From assembly GCF_030548295.1 (NCBI RefSeq), contig NZ_JAUOSB010000001.1:744001-808000 (forward strand): a DNA stretch of 64,000 nt. The letters run 5' to 3'. Positions 42,927 through 52,041 of the stretch are shown here, piece after piece. The notes under the pieces are model-generated. The model was not told where the DNA came from. It searched no databases and saw only the letters and a list, made by a program, of their open reading frames with translations. The DNA is from Wenyingzhuangia sp. 2_MG-2023 (lineage in GTDB: Bacteria; Bacteroidota; Bacteroidia; Flavobacteriales; Flavobacteriaceae). The first letter of the stretch is position 1; each line of letters starts with the position of its first letter. Both the position numbers and the translations under genes were made by a program.

Positions 42927-44081
42927 ATGAAAACAATAAAAATTGTGCTTGTCTGTCTGTTAATGACAGTAAGCTTTATTTGGTGTTTTGTCTTTTTTGA
43001 TCAAGACTACCAACCTACTACAGATTTTGACGAAACGGAATCTCACCTACTAGTTTGGTCTGACATTCATAAAAAAACTTATTTAAATTTTATTAAAAAT
43101 TTAGCTGAAGACAATCATGTTACGGTATACGTTCCTAAGATAACCCCAAAGGAAGGTTTGTATGATACTCTTAAGGCTTTTGGTGTGAACATGGATAGTA
43201 TCAAATTAGAATCTGTAATTAATGACAATATCTGGATTAGGGATTTTGGACCTGTTTTTTTAATGACTGAAAGCGGAAAAACCAAAACGTTAAGTTTTAA
43301 ATATTACAATAAAAATATTTTCCCTTACGAATATCAATCTTTAACCAAAGAGAGATTGAGAGCTTCTAATATGATAGGCATTGGAGGAGCAAGGGAGCTA
43401 AATGGCAAAGGACTAGCTATATTAATTGAAAAACACGAGGAAGCTATAAATCCAACGCTCACTAAAGACGACATTGCTAGAGAGCTGAAAAAAAAATTGG
43501 GAGTAAAAAAAATAATTTGGTTAAAAAAGGGACTTCCACAAGATGAAATGTTATTAGATACTCCGATATTTGATAATATATATACCAATGGAGCTGGTAG
43601 TCACATTGATGGTTTTTGCAGATTTATTTCGTCAAATACTGTTTTGTTAGCCCAAGTAAATCGTAATGAAATAAACTCTAATCCCATTATGAAAATAGCC
43701 AATGATCGGCTAGAAGAAAATTATAAGATCCTTAAAGATGCTTTGGATCAAGATGGGAAGTCTTTAAATATAATTAGAGTTCCCATGGCTCCACTACTAA
43801 TAGAAGAAGTTAAAAACTTTAACGGAACCATGAGTTTTGTTAGGTCTAATAGTTATTTAAACTTTATTGTTACCAGGCATAAAGTTATTGTGCCAAGCTA
43901 TGCACAACACATGAAAAGTGAAGATGCTATTTCTAAAGATTTAGAAGTAGAAAACAGGTTTAGAGATGTTTTTCCTGGAAAAAAAATAGTCATGTTGGAT
44001 TGTGTTGACTTAAATAGATTTGGTGGTGGATTTCACTGTATAACGATAAATAAACCAAAGAAAAAGAAAAAAGTATCATAG
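42927..44081 (+). CDS. Agmatine deiminase / peptidyl-arginine deiminase family protein
   Basis: 384 residues. The N-terminal hydrophobic segment (about residues 5-24) suggests export or membrane anchoring, unlike cytosolic agmatine deiminases. Guanidine-modifying catalytic motifs are present: NIWIRDFGPVF near residue 104, GSHIDGFCRF near residue 227 and the nucleophile Cys in GGGFHCIT near residue 371. The protein ends in a basic tail. It probably hydrolyses agmatine or arginine side chains outside the cytosol. No putrescine-pathway neighbours are present. Confidence 0.78.
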   Translation: MKTIKIVLVCLLMTVSFIWCFVFFDQDYQPTTDFDETESHLLVWSDIHKKTYLNFIKNLAEDNHVTVYVPKITPKEGLYDTLKAFGVNMDSIKLESVINDNIWIRDFGPVFLMTESGKTKTLSFKYYNKNIFPYEYQSLTKERLRASNMIGIGGARELNGKGLAILIEKHEEAINPTLTKDDIARELKKKLGVKKIIWLKKGLPQDEMLLDTPIFDNIYTNGAGSHIDGFCRFISSNTVLLAQVNRNEINSNPIMKIANDRLEENYKILKDALDQDGKSLNIIRVPMAPLLIEEVKNFNGTMSFVRSNSYLNFIVTRHKVIVPSYAQHMKSEDAISKDLEVENRFRDVFPGKKIVMLDCVDLNRFGGGFHCITINKPKKKKKVS

Positions 44082-44210
44082 CGTAGATAAGCTAACACTA
44101 GTTGCTGTTTATTTTGTACCTGTTACAGATATCTTGTTTAAATATGCAATTATTGGCTGTTTTCAACTTCTTAATCATATTGAAAAATTTTAAACTGAAA
44201 GATGTGTGAT

Positions 44211-44250
44211 AAAAGAGCTGGATATCAGTAGATAGATAGCTCTTTTAATT
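44211..44250. terminator. Hairpin between convergent deiminase and DUF2490 genes
   Basis: AAAAGAGCT / AGCTCTTTT around an 18-nt loop. A plausible bidirectional terminator. Confidence 0.5.
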
Positions 44251-44265
44251 AACTAGTATTTGGGA

Positions 44266-45036
44266 TTAAAATAAATTCTTAAAAGTGAGGTCAACGGCTA
44301 GATAATGCACATTGTTACTCATTTTTTTTCCTATTAAATCATTCATATAACCAATGTTAAAACTACATTTTTGCTCAGGAAATAGCATAGAATAGTAGAG
44401 TGTAAATCGACTATCATGATATTCCCATGTACTCCATTTGTCAGTTTTGTCGGTAGTAAACAAAAGTTCAGTTCCAAAAATTAACTTTCTTGTTTTTTGA
44501 TGATTTATAAACGCACTTACTTTTCCTGCAAATCTAGATCTAAATTCTGCAGATTCTTTATAGGGTTTAAAATCAGAAAAATAAAATAAACGATATTCTG
44601 GTCTGTAAGAAAAAGAAAGATCTACTTTGTTAACCTTAGTTAGGTAATATATTCTACCGTAAAACCTTAACTCTTGTCTAGATAGTGATTCTTTTTTGCG
44701 ATATGGATTAGATGTTTCATAAAAGTTTTGCCAACTATATCTAAAAGCTCCACTGTATTTCCAATGATTTTTAAAATGATGGGAAAACTCTTGATTAACA
44801 ACATAAAGAGCATCATGATCATAAAGATTATAATTACTCGAATTGCTAGAAGAACTATGACCAATATATGTAGTAGAACTGACTGTTTTGTTAAGATCCT
44901 GTTTTAAACCTAAAGCAAACCAGCTAACAGTGTTAACTTCTTTCCCTAATCCTGGAGGAATAATTTGAGCATTTACTATTGAGCTGTAAATAGCAATACA
45001 AACACAGATAATTATTGTTTTTCTGAAATTTTTCAT
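44266..45036 (-). CDS. DUF2490 family outer-membrane protein
   Basis: 256 residues with a signal peptide ending SIVNAQ, then WFALGLKQDLNK and many amphipathic strands (LRFYGRIYYLTKV, DLSFSYRPEYRLFYF) up to a C-terminal DLTFKNLF. This fits DUF2490, a barrel-like family of unknown role. It starts 5 bp after the PepSY-like gene and is the last gene of the two-component operon. Confidence 0.75.
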   Translation of the reverse strand: MKNFRKTIIICVCIAIYSSIVNAQIIPPGLGKEVNTVSWFALGLKQDLNKTVSSTTYIGHSSSSNSSNYNLYDHDALYVVNQEFSHHFKNHWKYSGAFRYSWQNFYETSNPYRKKESLSRQELRFYGRIYYLTKVNKVDLSFSYRPEYRLFYFSDFKPYKESAEFRSRFAGKVSAFINHQKTRKLIFGTELLFTTDKTDKWSTWEYHDSRFTLYYSMLFPEQKCSFNIGYMNDLIGKKMSNNVHYLAVDLTFKNLF

Positions 45037-45041
45037 AATGT

Positions 45042-45485
45042 CTAATCTCTGGTTTTGCTTAATATTTTTCCACTTTCATCTAGAACCAAATCCCAATCGG
45101 TATTTAGTAAAGAATTAAGGTCTAGTTTGTAAACAACATAGCTGTGCGATGAGGTGCGTTCTACATCGTGCACTCTATAATTTTTGAAATTGGTTTTAAT
45201 TACGTTTTGTACTTTGTCAGGAAGTTTGTTTTTAGAAATGTCTTCTTTGTGTTTTACAATTTTACCAGTGGGTGTGTACCAAATTTCATGATCTTTATTC
45301 CAGCCGAGTTCAAATTCTACTTGATAATTAGTCCCTTTCTTTTCCCATTCCACATCTTTTGCTTTGGGGTACTTAAGATTAAAGTTGTTAAGAATTACCG
45401 AAGGGACTTTGCTTGTAAAAACGTCTTGTGCTTGTGTGTAGCTCATAGAAAATACGACTAAAATTAATGTGATTTCATTTTTCAT
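45042..45485 (-). CDS. PepSY-like secreted protein
   Basis: 147 residues with a signal peptide ending TQAQ. Two PepSY-like units follow: one around VILNNFNLKYPKAKDVEWEK and one around KVQNVIKTNFKNYRVHDVE, each followed by strand-rich YxVEF/YxVYKL patterns (DUF2874-like). PepSY proteins often modulate proteases or sensors in the periplasm. Its position just after a sensor kinase suggests a link to signal sensing. Co-transcribed with DUF2490. Confidence 0.7.
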   Translation of the reverse strand: MKNEITLILVVFSMSYTQAQDVFTSKVPSVILNNFNLKYPKAKDVEWEKKGTNYQVEFELGWNKDHEIWYTPTGKIVKHKEDISKNKLPDKVQNVIKTNFKNYRVHDVERTSSHSYVVYKLDLNSLLNTDWDLVLDESGKILSKTRD

Positions 45486-45546
45486 TGTATGTATGTTTTT
45501 AAATGATACATCAAAGAAAATAGAAGAGTTTGAAAAGAATTGGGAA

Positions 45547-46836
45547 TTACTGAACGGGATGAAAATCTACTTTAAAACAATGTAGGTTGTTTTCATATTT
45601 GTAGTGAATCTGGTAATGGTATAAGTCTGTAATAGCTTTTACAATAGCTAAGCCTAGTCCTGAATTTTCGGATAAAGCATTTGATTTATGAAAACGATTA
45701 AAAATTTTATCACCTTTCAGGCTTTTGTTGATTCCCGTGTTAACTATTTCAAAAGAAGTAGAGTTGATTAGTATGTTTAACTCTCCATGATCTACATTGT
45801 GAAGGATAGCATTTTTAATAAGATTTGTAATAAGAATACGTGCTAAAGAACTATCCATATTACTGCGTAAAATAGCATTTTGGTTAAAAGTAATGTTGAT
45901 GTTTTTATAGGTTGAAAAATCACTGAGTTGCTCTAAACTTTCTTTCACAACTTTGTTAATGTTAACGGATACATTGTTGAAAAAATGTTTGTTGTCTATT
46001 TTAGAAAGTAATAATAAAGATTTGTTGAGTTGAATTAAACGTTGAACAGTTTGAAAAACATCAGATATGGTGTTTGCTTGTTCTGTGTTTAGTTGTTCTT
46101 TTTCTAATAACAATTCTAGTTTGCTGGTTATAATAGCCAAAGGAGTTTGTAATTCGTGTGAGGCATTTCCTATAAATTCTTTTTGCTGTTCAAATACAGT
46201 TCTATTTTGTACAAGTAAATCATTAATTCCTTGTTGTAAATCTAAAAATTCTTTGGTTTGAGTATTTACGGAAGGTAGCTTTTGAGAACTTTCTAATTTG
46301 TATGTTTTTAATTGATGGAGTAGATTGTAAAAAGGATCCCATAATTTTTTTAGTACCACATTGTTGATGAAAATAGTAGAAAAGACCAATAATAAATAAA
46401 GCCAAATGGTGTCAAACAACAATTCTTTAACCAAATCATCTTCTTCTACCATAGAGTTGGCAATGTTTAACAAGTAATATTTGTTGTGAATCTGAAAAGC
46501 ACTTGTGAGCATTCTTACAGGTTCTAATTCGGGTTCTTCATCGTCAAAATCCTGCATGTAAAGAATGGTGTCTCTGTAAATATCAGTGATCGATAAAGCT
46601 TTTTCAGAGGAAATTTCTTCAATGGTAAAAAAGCTCTCGTCAAAGTATTTTTTGGTTAAAATACTAGGATCCTTTTTTGCGTTTTGAATAACTATACGTT
46701 TGTGATTTTCTAATCCTTCATCAATACTATCTTTAATTTCTTGGAGCATGTTTAAATAAAAAACAACAGCCCATAGCGTAATAATTAACAGTATAGAAGA
46801 TGATAAATATTTGATGGATTGATTAAGAAGTTTCAC
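45547..46836 (-). CDS. Membrane sensor histidine kinase
   Basis: 429 residues. Two membrane helices (about 10-29 and 143-160) flank a periplasmic sensor domain of about 110 residues. The HisKA segment FIGNASHELQTPLAII carries the phospho-acceptor His227. The ATP-binding domain has a degenerate G1 region (NTGINKSLKGDKIF) and a good G2 motif SGLGLAIV. It overlaps the response-regulator gene by 4 bp. Signal unknown; the downstream PepSY-like and DUF2490 genes are likely partners or targets. Confidence 0.92.
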   Translation of the reverse strand: MKLLNQSIKYLSSSILLIITLWAVVFYLNMLQEIKDSIDEGLENHKRIVIQNAKKDPSILTKKYFDESFFTIEEISSEKALSITDIYRDTILYMQDFDDEEPELEPVRMLTSAFQIHNKYYLLNIANSMVEEDDLVKELLFDTIWLYLLLVFSTIFINNVVLKKLWDPFYNLLHQLKTYKLESSQKLPSVNTQTKEFLDLQQGINDLLVQNRTVFEQQKEFIGNASHELQTPLAIITSKLELLLEKEQLNTEQANTISDVFQTVQRLIQLNKSLLLLSKIDNKHFFNNVSVNINKVVKESLEQLSDFSTYKNINITFNQNAILRSNMDSSLARILITNLIKNAILHNVDHGELNILINSTSFEIVNTGINKSLKGDKIFNRFHKSNALSENSGLGLAIVKAITDLYHYQIHYKYENNLHCFKVDFHPVQ

Positions 46837-47510
46837 TTTTCTACTATTTTATAACCAATTCCATATACAGATTCAATTTTAAGATCTGCTTTAGATATTT
46901 GTAGCTTTTTTCGGATATTTTTAATTTGAGAATATACAAAATCAAAATTATCTACCTGATCTATATGGTCGCCCCAAACGTGTTCTGCTAGTGCAGTTCG
47001 CGTAATTAATCGATCTCTATTGAGTAAGAAATAATTAAGAATATCAAATTCTTTTCGGTTTAAAGGTATATTGGTTTGATTTACAAACAATAGTCTGTCT
47101 TCTATTTCTAATTTTAGATTTCCGTAAGTAATATTGTCTTTTCCGTTGAGAGTTTTTCTTCGAAATAAAACTTTTACGCGTGCATTTAATTCTGCCAAAT
47201 GAAAAGGTTTGGTTAAATAATCATCGGCTCCTAATGATAATCCTTTTAGTTTGTCATCCAAAGCATCCTTAGCAGAAATAATAATCACATTTTCACCTTT
47301 AGCTTCTTTTTTAAGATTGTTTAATATATTTAAACCATTTCCGTTGGGTAGCATAATATCTAGTAAAACACAGTCGTATTCATAAATAGCTATTTTGTCT
47401 ATGGCTGTGTAATAATCTGATGCAGTTTCTACCAAAAACTGTTCTTTTTCTAAAGAATCTTTGATGTTTTGTAATAGTTGAGGTTCGTCTTCTATAACTA
47501 AAATTTTCAT
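46833..47510 (-). CDS. OmpR-family response regulator
   Basis: 225 residues. The receiver domain (residues 1-115) has the acidic pair IEDEP, phospho-acceptor Asp51 in CVLLDIMLP, and LTKPF near residue 101. The C-terminal winged helix (about 125-222) has the RLITRTALAEHVWG region. It is the first gene of an operon with the sensor kinase (4-bp overlap), PepSY-like and DUF2490 genes. Confidence 0.95.
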   Translation of the reverse strand: MKILVIEDEPQLLQNIKDSLEKEQFLVETASDYYTAIDKIAIYEYDCVLLDIMLPNGNGLNILNNLKKEAKGENVIIISAKDALDDKLKGLSLGADDYLTKPFHLAELNARVKVLFRRKTLNGKDNITYGNLKLEIEDRLLFVNQTNIPLNRKEFDILNYFLLNRDRLITRTALAEHVWGDHIDQVDNFDFVYSQIKNIRKKLQISKADLKIESVYGIGYKIVEK

Positions 47511-47586
47511 ACACTAAAGTTCAGATTGAAATTGGGAAAGAAATGGGAATTAATTTACCTGATGTGAATTTAAACATTTTCTAAAA

Positions 47587-47625
47587 GAAAAAAGCTGAAT
47601 ATCTATTAAGATACTCAGCTTTTTT
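47587..47625 (-). terminator. Intrinsic terminator of the M3 peptidase gene
   Basis: AAAAAGCTGAATATC / GATACTCAGCTTTTT with one mismatch and A/T tracts on both sides. It lies 21 bp past the peptidase stop codon. Confidence 0.75.
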
Positions 47626-47645
47626 GATTTGTTGATGATGATATT

Positions 47646-49694
47646 TTACAACAACCCAGCTCTCTTTAACAAAGCATCTGGTTTTGGTTCATGACCTCTA
47701 AATTGTTTGTATAATTCCATCGGTTTTTGTGTCCCTCCTTGGCTCAAAACAAAATCTTTAAATTTACTAGCTGTTTCTTTGTTAAAAATTCCTGTTTCTT
47801 TAAAATATTCAAAAGCATCAGCATCTAAAACCTCTGCCCATTTGTAAGAATAATATCCTGCTGAATACCCTCCTTGAAAAATGTGTGAGAATGCTGTACT
47901 CATACAGTTTTCTGCCACATCAGGATATAATTGTGTGCTTTTAAAAGCTTCTGTCTCAAAATCCTTTACATTAATTTTTGAGTTGCCTACTGCCAAATCG
48001 CTTTCGCCGAGCGAATGCCAAGCCATGTCTAGAATTCCAAAACTTACTTGTCTAAATGTTTGTAAACCTTCTAAAAAGTTAGAGGCTTTTTTAATTTTTT
48101 CAATCAACTCAATAGGGATGATTTCACCTGTTTTGTAATGTTTTGCAAACAGTTCTAATGCTTCTTTTTCAAAACACCAATTTTCCATTACTTGGCTAGG
48201 CAATTCTACAAAATCCCAAGAAACAGAAGTTCCTGACAAACTAGGAAAAGTTGTGTTGGCTAACATTCCGTGTAAAGCATGTCCAAATTCGTGAAACAAA
48301 GTTGTGACTTCGTTAAAGGTTAATAAACTTGGTTTGGTAGCGGTAGGTTTGGTAAAGTTACATACAATAGAAATATGAGGTCTAGAGTTTTCTCCATCTT
48401 TTATCCATTGGCTTTTGTATCCTGTTTTCCAAGCACCGTTACGTTTACCTGGTCTTGGATGAAAATCTGCATAATAAACCGCTATAAAATCTCCGTTCTC
48501 ATCGGTAACTTCATAGGTTTTTACATCTGGATGGTATTTCTGAATTGTGGTTACTTCCTTAAAATGCAAGCCGTACAATCTTTTTGCAATTTCAAAAGAT
48601 CCGTCAATAACGTTTTCTAATTGGAAATAAGGTTTTAGAATTTCTTCGTCAAAGTCAAACAACTCCTGTTTTAGTTTTTCGCTGTAATAACCTCCATCCC
48701 ATTTTTGCAAAATTTTGATTCCGTCTTTTTTGGTAGCAAATTCTTGTAGTTGGTTGAATTGTTCAACAGCTTTTGGTTTTGCTTTTTCTAAAAAATCTTC
48801 TAAGAAAGTAGTTACTTTTTCTGCGGATTCTGCCATACGTTCTTCCAGCACAAAATGAGCGTGATTTTTATAGCCTAGTAATTGTGATCGTTGGGCACGT
48901 AATTTTACCATTTTCAAAACAATTTCTTCATTATTGTATTCATTGTCTTGAAATCCTTTTTTACCAGCCACAATAGACAGTTCCTTACGCAATTCTCTGT
49001 TGTCTGCATAGGTCATAAAAGGAATGTAGCTAGGATAGTCTAAGGTAAAAATCCATCCTTCTTTGTTTTTGCTTTTGGCGGTTTGTGCAGCATCTTCTAT
49101 TGCTCCTTCTGGCAATCCGCTTAAGTTTTCTTTGTCGGTAATATGAAGTTCGTAATTCTGAGTTTCTGCCAATACATTTTCTCCAAAAGTCAGAGATAAT
49201 TTAGAAAGCTCAGTGTCTATTGCTCTTAGCTTTTCTTTGTCAATGTCGTTTAAATTGGCACCATTGCGAGAAAAACCTTTGTATTTTTTTTCTAGCAACA
49301 TCAATTCTTCAGCAGTTAATTTTAGCTCATTTCTTTGTTCGTAAATAGTTTTTACACGTTCAAACAATTCAAAATTCAAACTTACATCGTTAGAAAAGGC
49401 TGTTAAAATAGGAGAAACCTCTTGTGCAATTTTTTGCATTTCGTCATTGGTTTCTGCGGAATTTAAGTTGAAGAAAATAGAAGAAATTCTACTTAATTTG
49501 TATCCTGAAAAATCCAAAGCTTCAATGGTGTTTTCAAACGTAGGAGCTTCAGAATTGTTGACAATTGCATCAATTTCTGCTTTAGATTCTTTGATGGCTT
49601 GTTCAAACGCAGGTTGGTAATGTTCGTTCTTAATTTGCTCAAAAGGAGCTGTAGTGTAAGGTGTGTTAAATTCTTGTAATAAAGGATTGTTCAT
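47646..49694 (-). CDS. M3-family zinc oligopeptidase/dipeptidyl carboxypeptidase
   Basis: 682 residues, the usual length for Dcp/oligopeptidase A-like enzymes. The zinc motif HEFGHALHGML lies near residue 467, preceded by TLF. The N-terminal helical domain begins PLLQEFNTPYTTAPFEQIKN. No signal peptide, so probably cytosolic degradation of small peptides. Followed by its own terminator; the DUF58 gene ends 7 bp upstream of it on the same strand. Confidence 0.93.
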   Translation of the reverse strand: MNNPLLQEFNTPYTTAPFEQIKNEHYQPAFEQAIKESKAEIDAIVNNSEAPTFENTIEALDFSGYKLSRISSIFFNLNSAETNDEMQKIAQEVSPILTAFSNDVSLNFELFERVKTIYEQRNELKLTAEELMLLEKKYKGFSRNGANLNDIDKEKLRAIDTELSKLSLTFGENVLAETQNYELHITDKENLSGLPEGAIEDAAQTAKSKNKEGWIFTLDYPSYIPFMTYADNRELRKELSIVAGKKGFQDNEYNNEEIVLKMVKLRAQRSQLLGYKNHAHFVLEERMAESAEKVTTFLEDFLEKAKPKAVEQFNQLQEFATKKDGIKILQKWDGGYYSEKLKQELFDFDEEILKPYFQLENVIDGSFEIAKRLYGLHFKEVTTIQKYHPDVKTYEVTDENGDFIAVYYADFHPRPGKRNGAWKTGYKSQWIKDGENSRPHISIVCNFTKPTATKPSLLTFNEVTTLFHEFGHALHGMLANTTFPSLSGTSVSWDFVELPSQVMENWCFEKEALELFAKHYKTGEIIPIELIEKIKKASNFLEGLQTFRQVSFGILDMAWHSLGESDLAVGNSKINVKDFETEAFKSTQLYPDVAENCMSTAFSHIFQGGYSAGYYSYKWAEVLDADAFEYFKETGIFNKETASKFKDFVLSQGGTQKPMELYKQFRGHEPKPDALLKRAGLL

Positions 49695-49701
49695 AGATGT
49701 C

Positions 49702-51063
49702 TTAAATTAAACCTTTGGATTTTATTTCTATATATCGGTTAATGGTGTCAATGGTCAGTTCTTTAGGAGTGGTTAATATGGAATTGATTCCGTATTTGTG
49801 CAATTCTAAGACCATTTGTTCTTTGTCGTAAATAAATTTTTCTGCTATTGTTTTTTTTACAACTTCTGATTGAGAGGTTGTTTTTTGTTTTGCCAATTCT
49901 AAAACTTCAACATTTTTAAAAAAGATAACAATCAGCAAATGACTTTTGTTGATGGCTCTAAGATAGTTCATTTGTCTATCCAAAGCATCCATACTGTCAA
50001 AATTGGTGTACAAAAGTAACAAACTTCGTTGTCTAATATTTTGTCTTACCGCTCCGTACAACACACCAAAATCGGTTTCTTCGTAATTGGTTTTTACATT
50101 GTACAAGGATTCTAAAATTAGACCCATTTGATGATTTCTTCGTTCGCAACCTACATAATCATTCACCTTTTTTGAAAACGAAAACAAACCTACTTTGTCT
50201 TGTTTCTGAATCACCACATTGCTGACAATCAACGATGCGTTGATAGCGTAATCCAACAAACTCAATTCGTCAAAAGGCATTTTCATAGTTCTTCCTCTGT
50301 CGATTAGCATAAATACTTGTTGGGCTTTTTCGTCGACAAATTGATTTACCATCAATTGATTTTTTTTAGCAGTAGCTTTCCAGTTGATGTCTCTAATATT
50401 ATCTCCCTGAATGTATTCTTTGATTTGTTCAAACTCAAAAGAATTTCCTATTCTACGCACTTTTTTTATTCCGTAAGCGGAAGACATGCTGTTGATGGTT
50501 TTCAAATCAAATTGTTTGAGTTTTAAAAACGACGGATACGTTTTTATCATCATGCTGTTGTCTATAGCATATTTTTTAAGAATTAAATTTAAAACAGAAG
50601 AGGTGTAAATATGGGTTTTTCCAAAGTGGTATTCTCCTCGTTCGGTAGGTTTTAGTTGGTATGTAAAAACTTGAGAAGTTTGGGTCTTTAATTTTTGTAG
50701 AATAGAGAAATTACGAATTTGAAATTGATGTGGAATTTCATCAATAATCTCAATGTTTACATCTATCGGATATTTGTTTTTTACTTCTAAAGTGATGGTG
50801 TTGTCATCTCCGTTAGATAGTTTTTCAGGAACCCAGCGTTTGGCTTCTATTCCCTTTTTTTCTCTGAAAAGTATAAAAACATCCAAACCAAAAACACCTA
50901 CAAAAACAGCAGTTAGTAGCTGACTAATTACAAACAATTCTTTGATGAAAAAGCTAAGCGAAAATAGTACAACCAGCCCAGACAAAATGTAAAAAAACAA
51001 GTTGCTGAGGTAGATACTTTGATAGCCTTTTTTCAAACTATTTGTAGACGTTTCTTGTAGCAT
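49702..51063 (-). CDS. DUF58 domain protein
   Basis: 453 residues. Two N-terminal membrane helices (about 17-58), then a beta-rich region and the DUF58/vWA-like part. The family segment is GDNIRDINWKATAKKNQLMV near residues 215-235, followed by a metal-site-like FMLIDRGRTMKM. It works with MoxR AAA ATPases in a chaperone-like envelope system of unclear target. It is adjacent to the moxR gene (3-bp gap). Confidence 0.9.
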   Translation of the reverse strand: MLQETSTNSLKKGYQSIYLSNLFFYILSGLVVLFSLSFFIKELFVISQLLTAVFVGVFGLDVFILFREKKGIEAKRWVPEKLSNGDDNTITLEVKNKYPIDVNIEIIDEIPHQFQIRNFSILQKLKTQTSQVFTYQLKPTERGEYHFGKTHIYTSSVLNLILKKYAIDNSMMIKTYPSFLKLKQFDLKTINSMSSAYGIKKVRRIGNSFEFEQIKEYIQGDNIRDINWKATAKKNQLMVNQFVDEKAQQVFMLIDRGRTMKMPFDELSLLDYAINASLIVSNVVIQKQDKVGLFSFSKKVNDYVGCERRNHQMGLILESLYNVKTNYEETDFGVLYGAVRQNIRQRSLLLLYTNFDSMDALDRQMNYLRAINKSHLLIVIFFKNVEVLELAKQKTTSQSEVVKKTIAEKFIYDKEQMVLELHKYGINSILTTPKELTIDTINRYIEIKSKGLI

Positions 51064-51066
51064 AAA

Positions 51067-52041
51067 TTAGCTTGGTATTTCGGTAGATTGAATGCTGTCT
51101 GTAATAATTTGTGCTGCGGTAATTCCTTCCATTTCTCGTTCAGGAGTTACAATTACTCTGTGTTGTAAAATAGGTACAGCTACTTGTTTAATGTCTTCAG
51201 GTGTAACAAAATCACGACCGTTGATGGCTGCAAAAGCTTTAGAGGCTTTTAACAATGCAATAGATGCTCTAGGGGAAGCTCCTAAATATAAAAAGGAATT
51301 GCTACGAGTGCTCACAACAATATCTGCTATGTATTTTATCAAATTAGGTTCTACAATTACTTGTTTTGCCAATTCTTGATAAGCCAAAATTTGTTCTTTG
51401 TTAATGCTCTGAGAAACCAAATCTACTTTAGGTTCTTTGGCTTGGTGTTCTCTAGTGATGATTTCAACTTCATCGTTTAGATTAGGATAATCTACTGTGA
51501 TTTTGAATAAAAAACGATCCAATTGTGCTTCTGGCAATCGATAAGTTCCTTCTTGATCTACTGGGTTTTGCGTAGCCACTACCATGTATGGAGCTTCTAA
51601 AGGAAATTCGTGACCATCAATGGTAATTTGTCTTTCTTCCATTACTTCAAACAAAGCCGCTTGAGTTTTGGCAGGTGCTCGGTTAATTTCGTCAATCAAA
51701 ATTAAGTTGGAAAAAATAGGTCCTTTTTTAAATTCAAATTCTGATTTTTTCAAATCAAAAATGGAAGTTCCCAAAACATCCGAAGGCATCAAATCGGGTG
51801 TAAATTGAATTCTTTGAAAATCAATTTGTAAAGTTTTTGCCAACAATTTAGCAGTAACTGTTTTTGCCACTCCAGGAACACCTTCTATCAACACGTGACC
51901 TTCGCACAAAAGAGCTGTCAAAAGTAAGTTGACCATGTTTTTTTGACCTACAATTACTTTGGATATTTCTTGTTTGATGGTGTTGATGCCTTGATGTAAC
52001 TCTGTCAAATCAATTCTATTTGAAAATTCTAATTCTTCCAT
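51067..52041 (-). CDS. MoxR-family AAA+ ATPase
   Basis: 324 residues. Walker A GVPGVAKT near residue 54, Walker B LILIDEINRAP near residue 115, sensor region VATQNPVDQEGTYRLPEAQLDRFLF. Chaperone-like ATPase thought to insert metal cofactors or remodel vWA/DUF58 proteins. It overlaps the DUF4350 gene by 13 bp and precedes DUF58, the conserved order of this cluster. Confidence 0.95.
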   Translation of the reverse strand: MEELEFSNRIDLTELHQGINTIKQEISKVIVGQKNMVNLLLTALLCEGHVLIEGVPGVAKTVTAKLLAKTLQIDFQRIQFTPDLMPSDVLGTSIFDLKKSEFEFKKGPIFSNLILIDEINRAPAKTQAALFEVMEERQITIDGHEFPLEAPYMVVATQNPVDQEGTYRLPEAQLDRFLFKITVDYPNLNDEVEIITREHQAKEPKVDLVSQSINKEQILAYQELAKQVIVEPNLIKYIADIVVSTRSNSFLYLGASPRASIALLKASKAFAAINGRDFVTPEDIKQVAVPILQHRVIVTPEREMEGITAAQIITDSIQSTEIPS

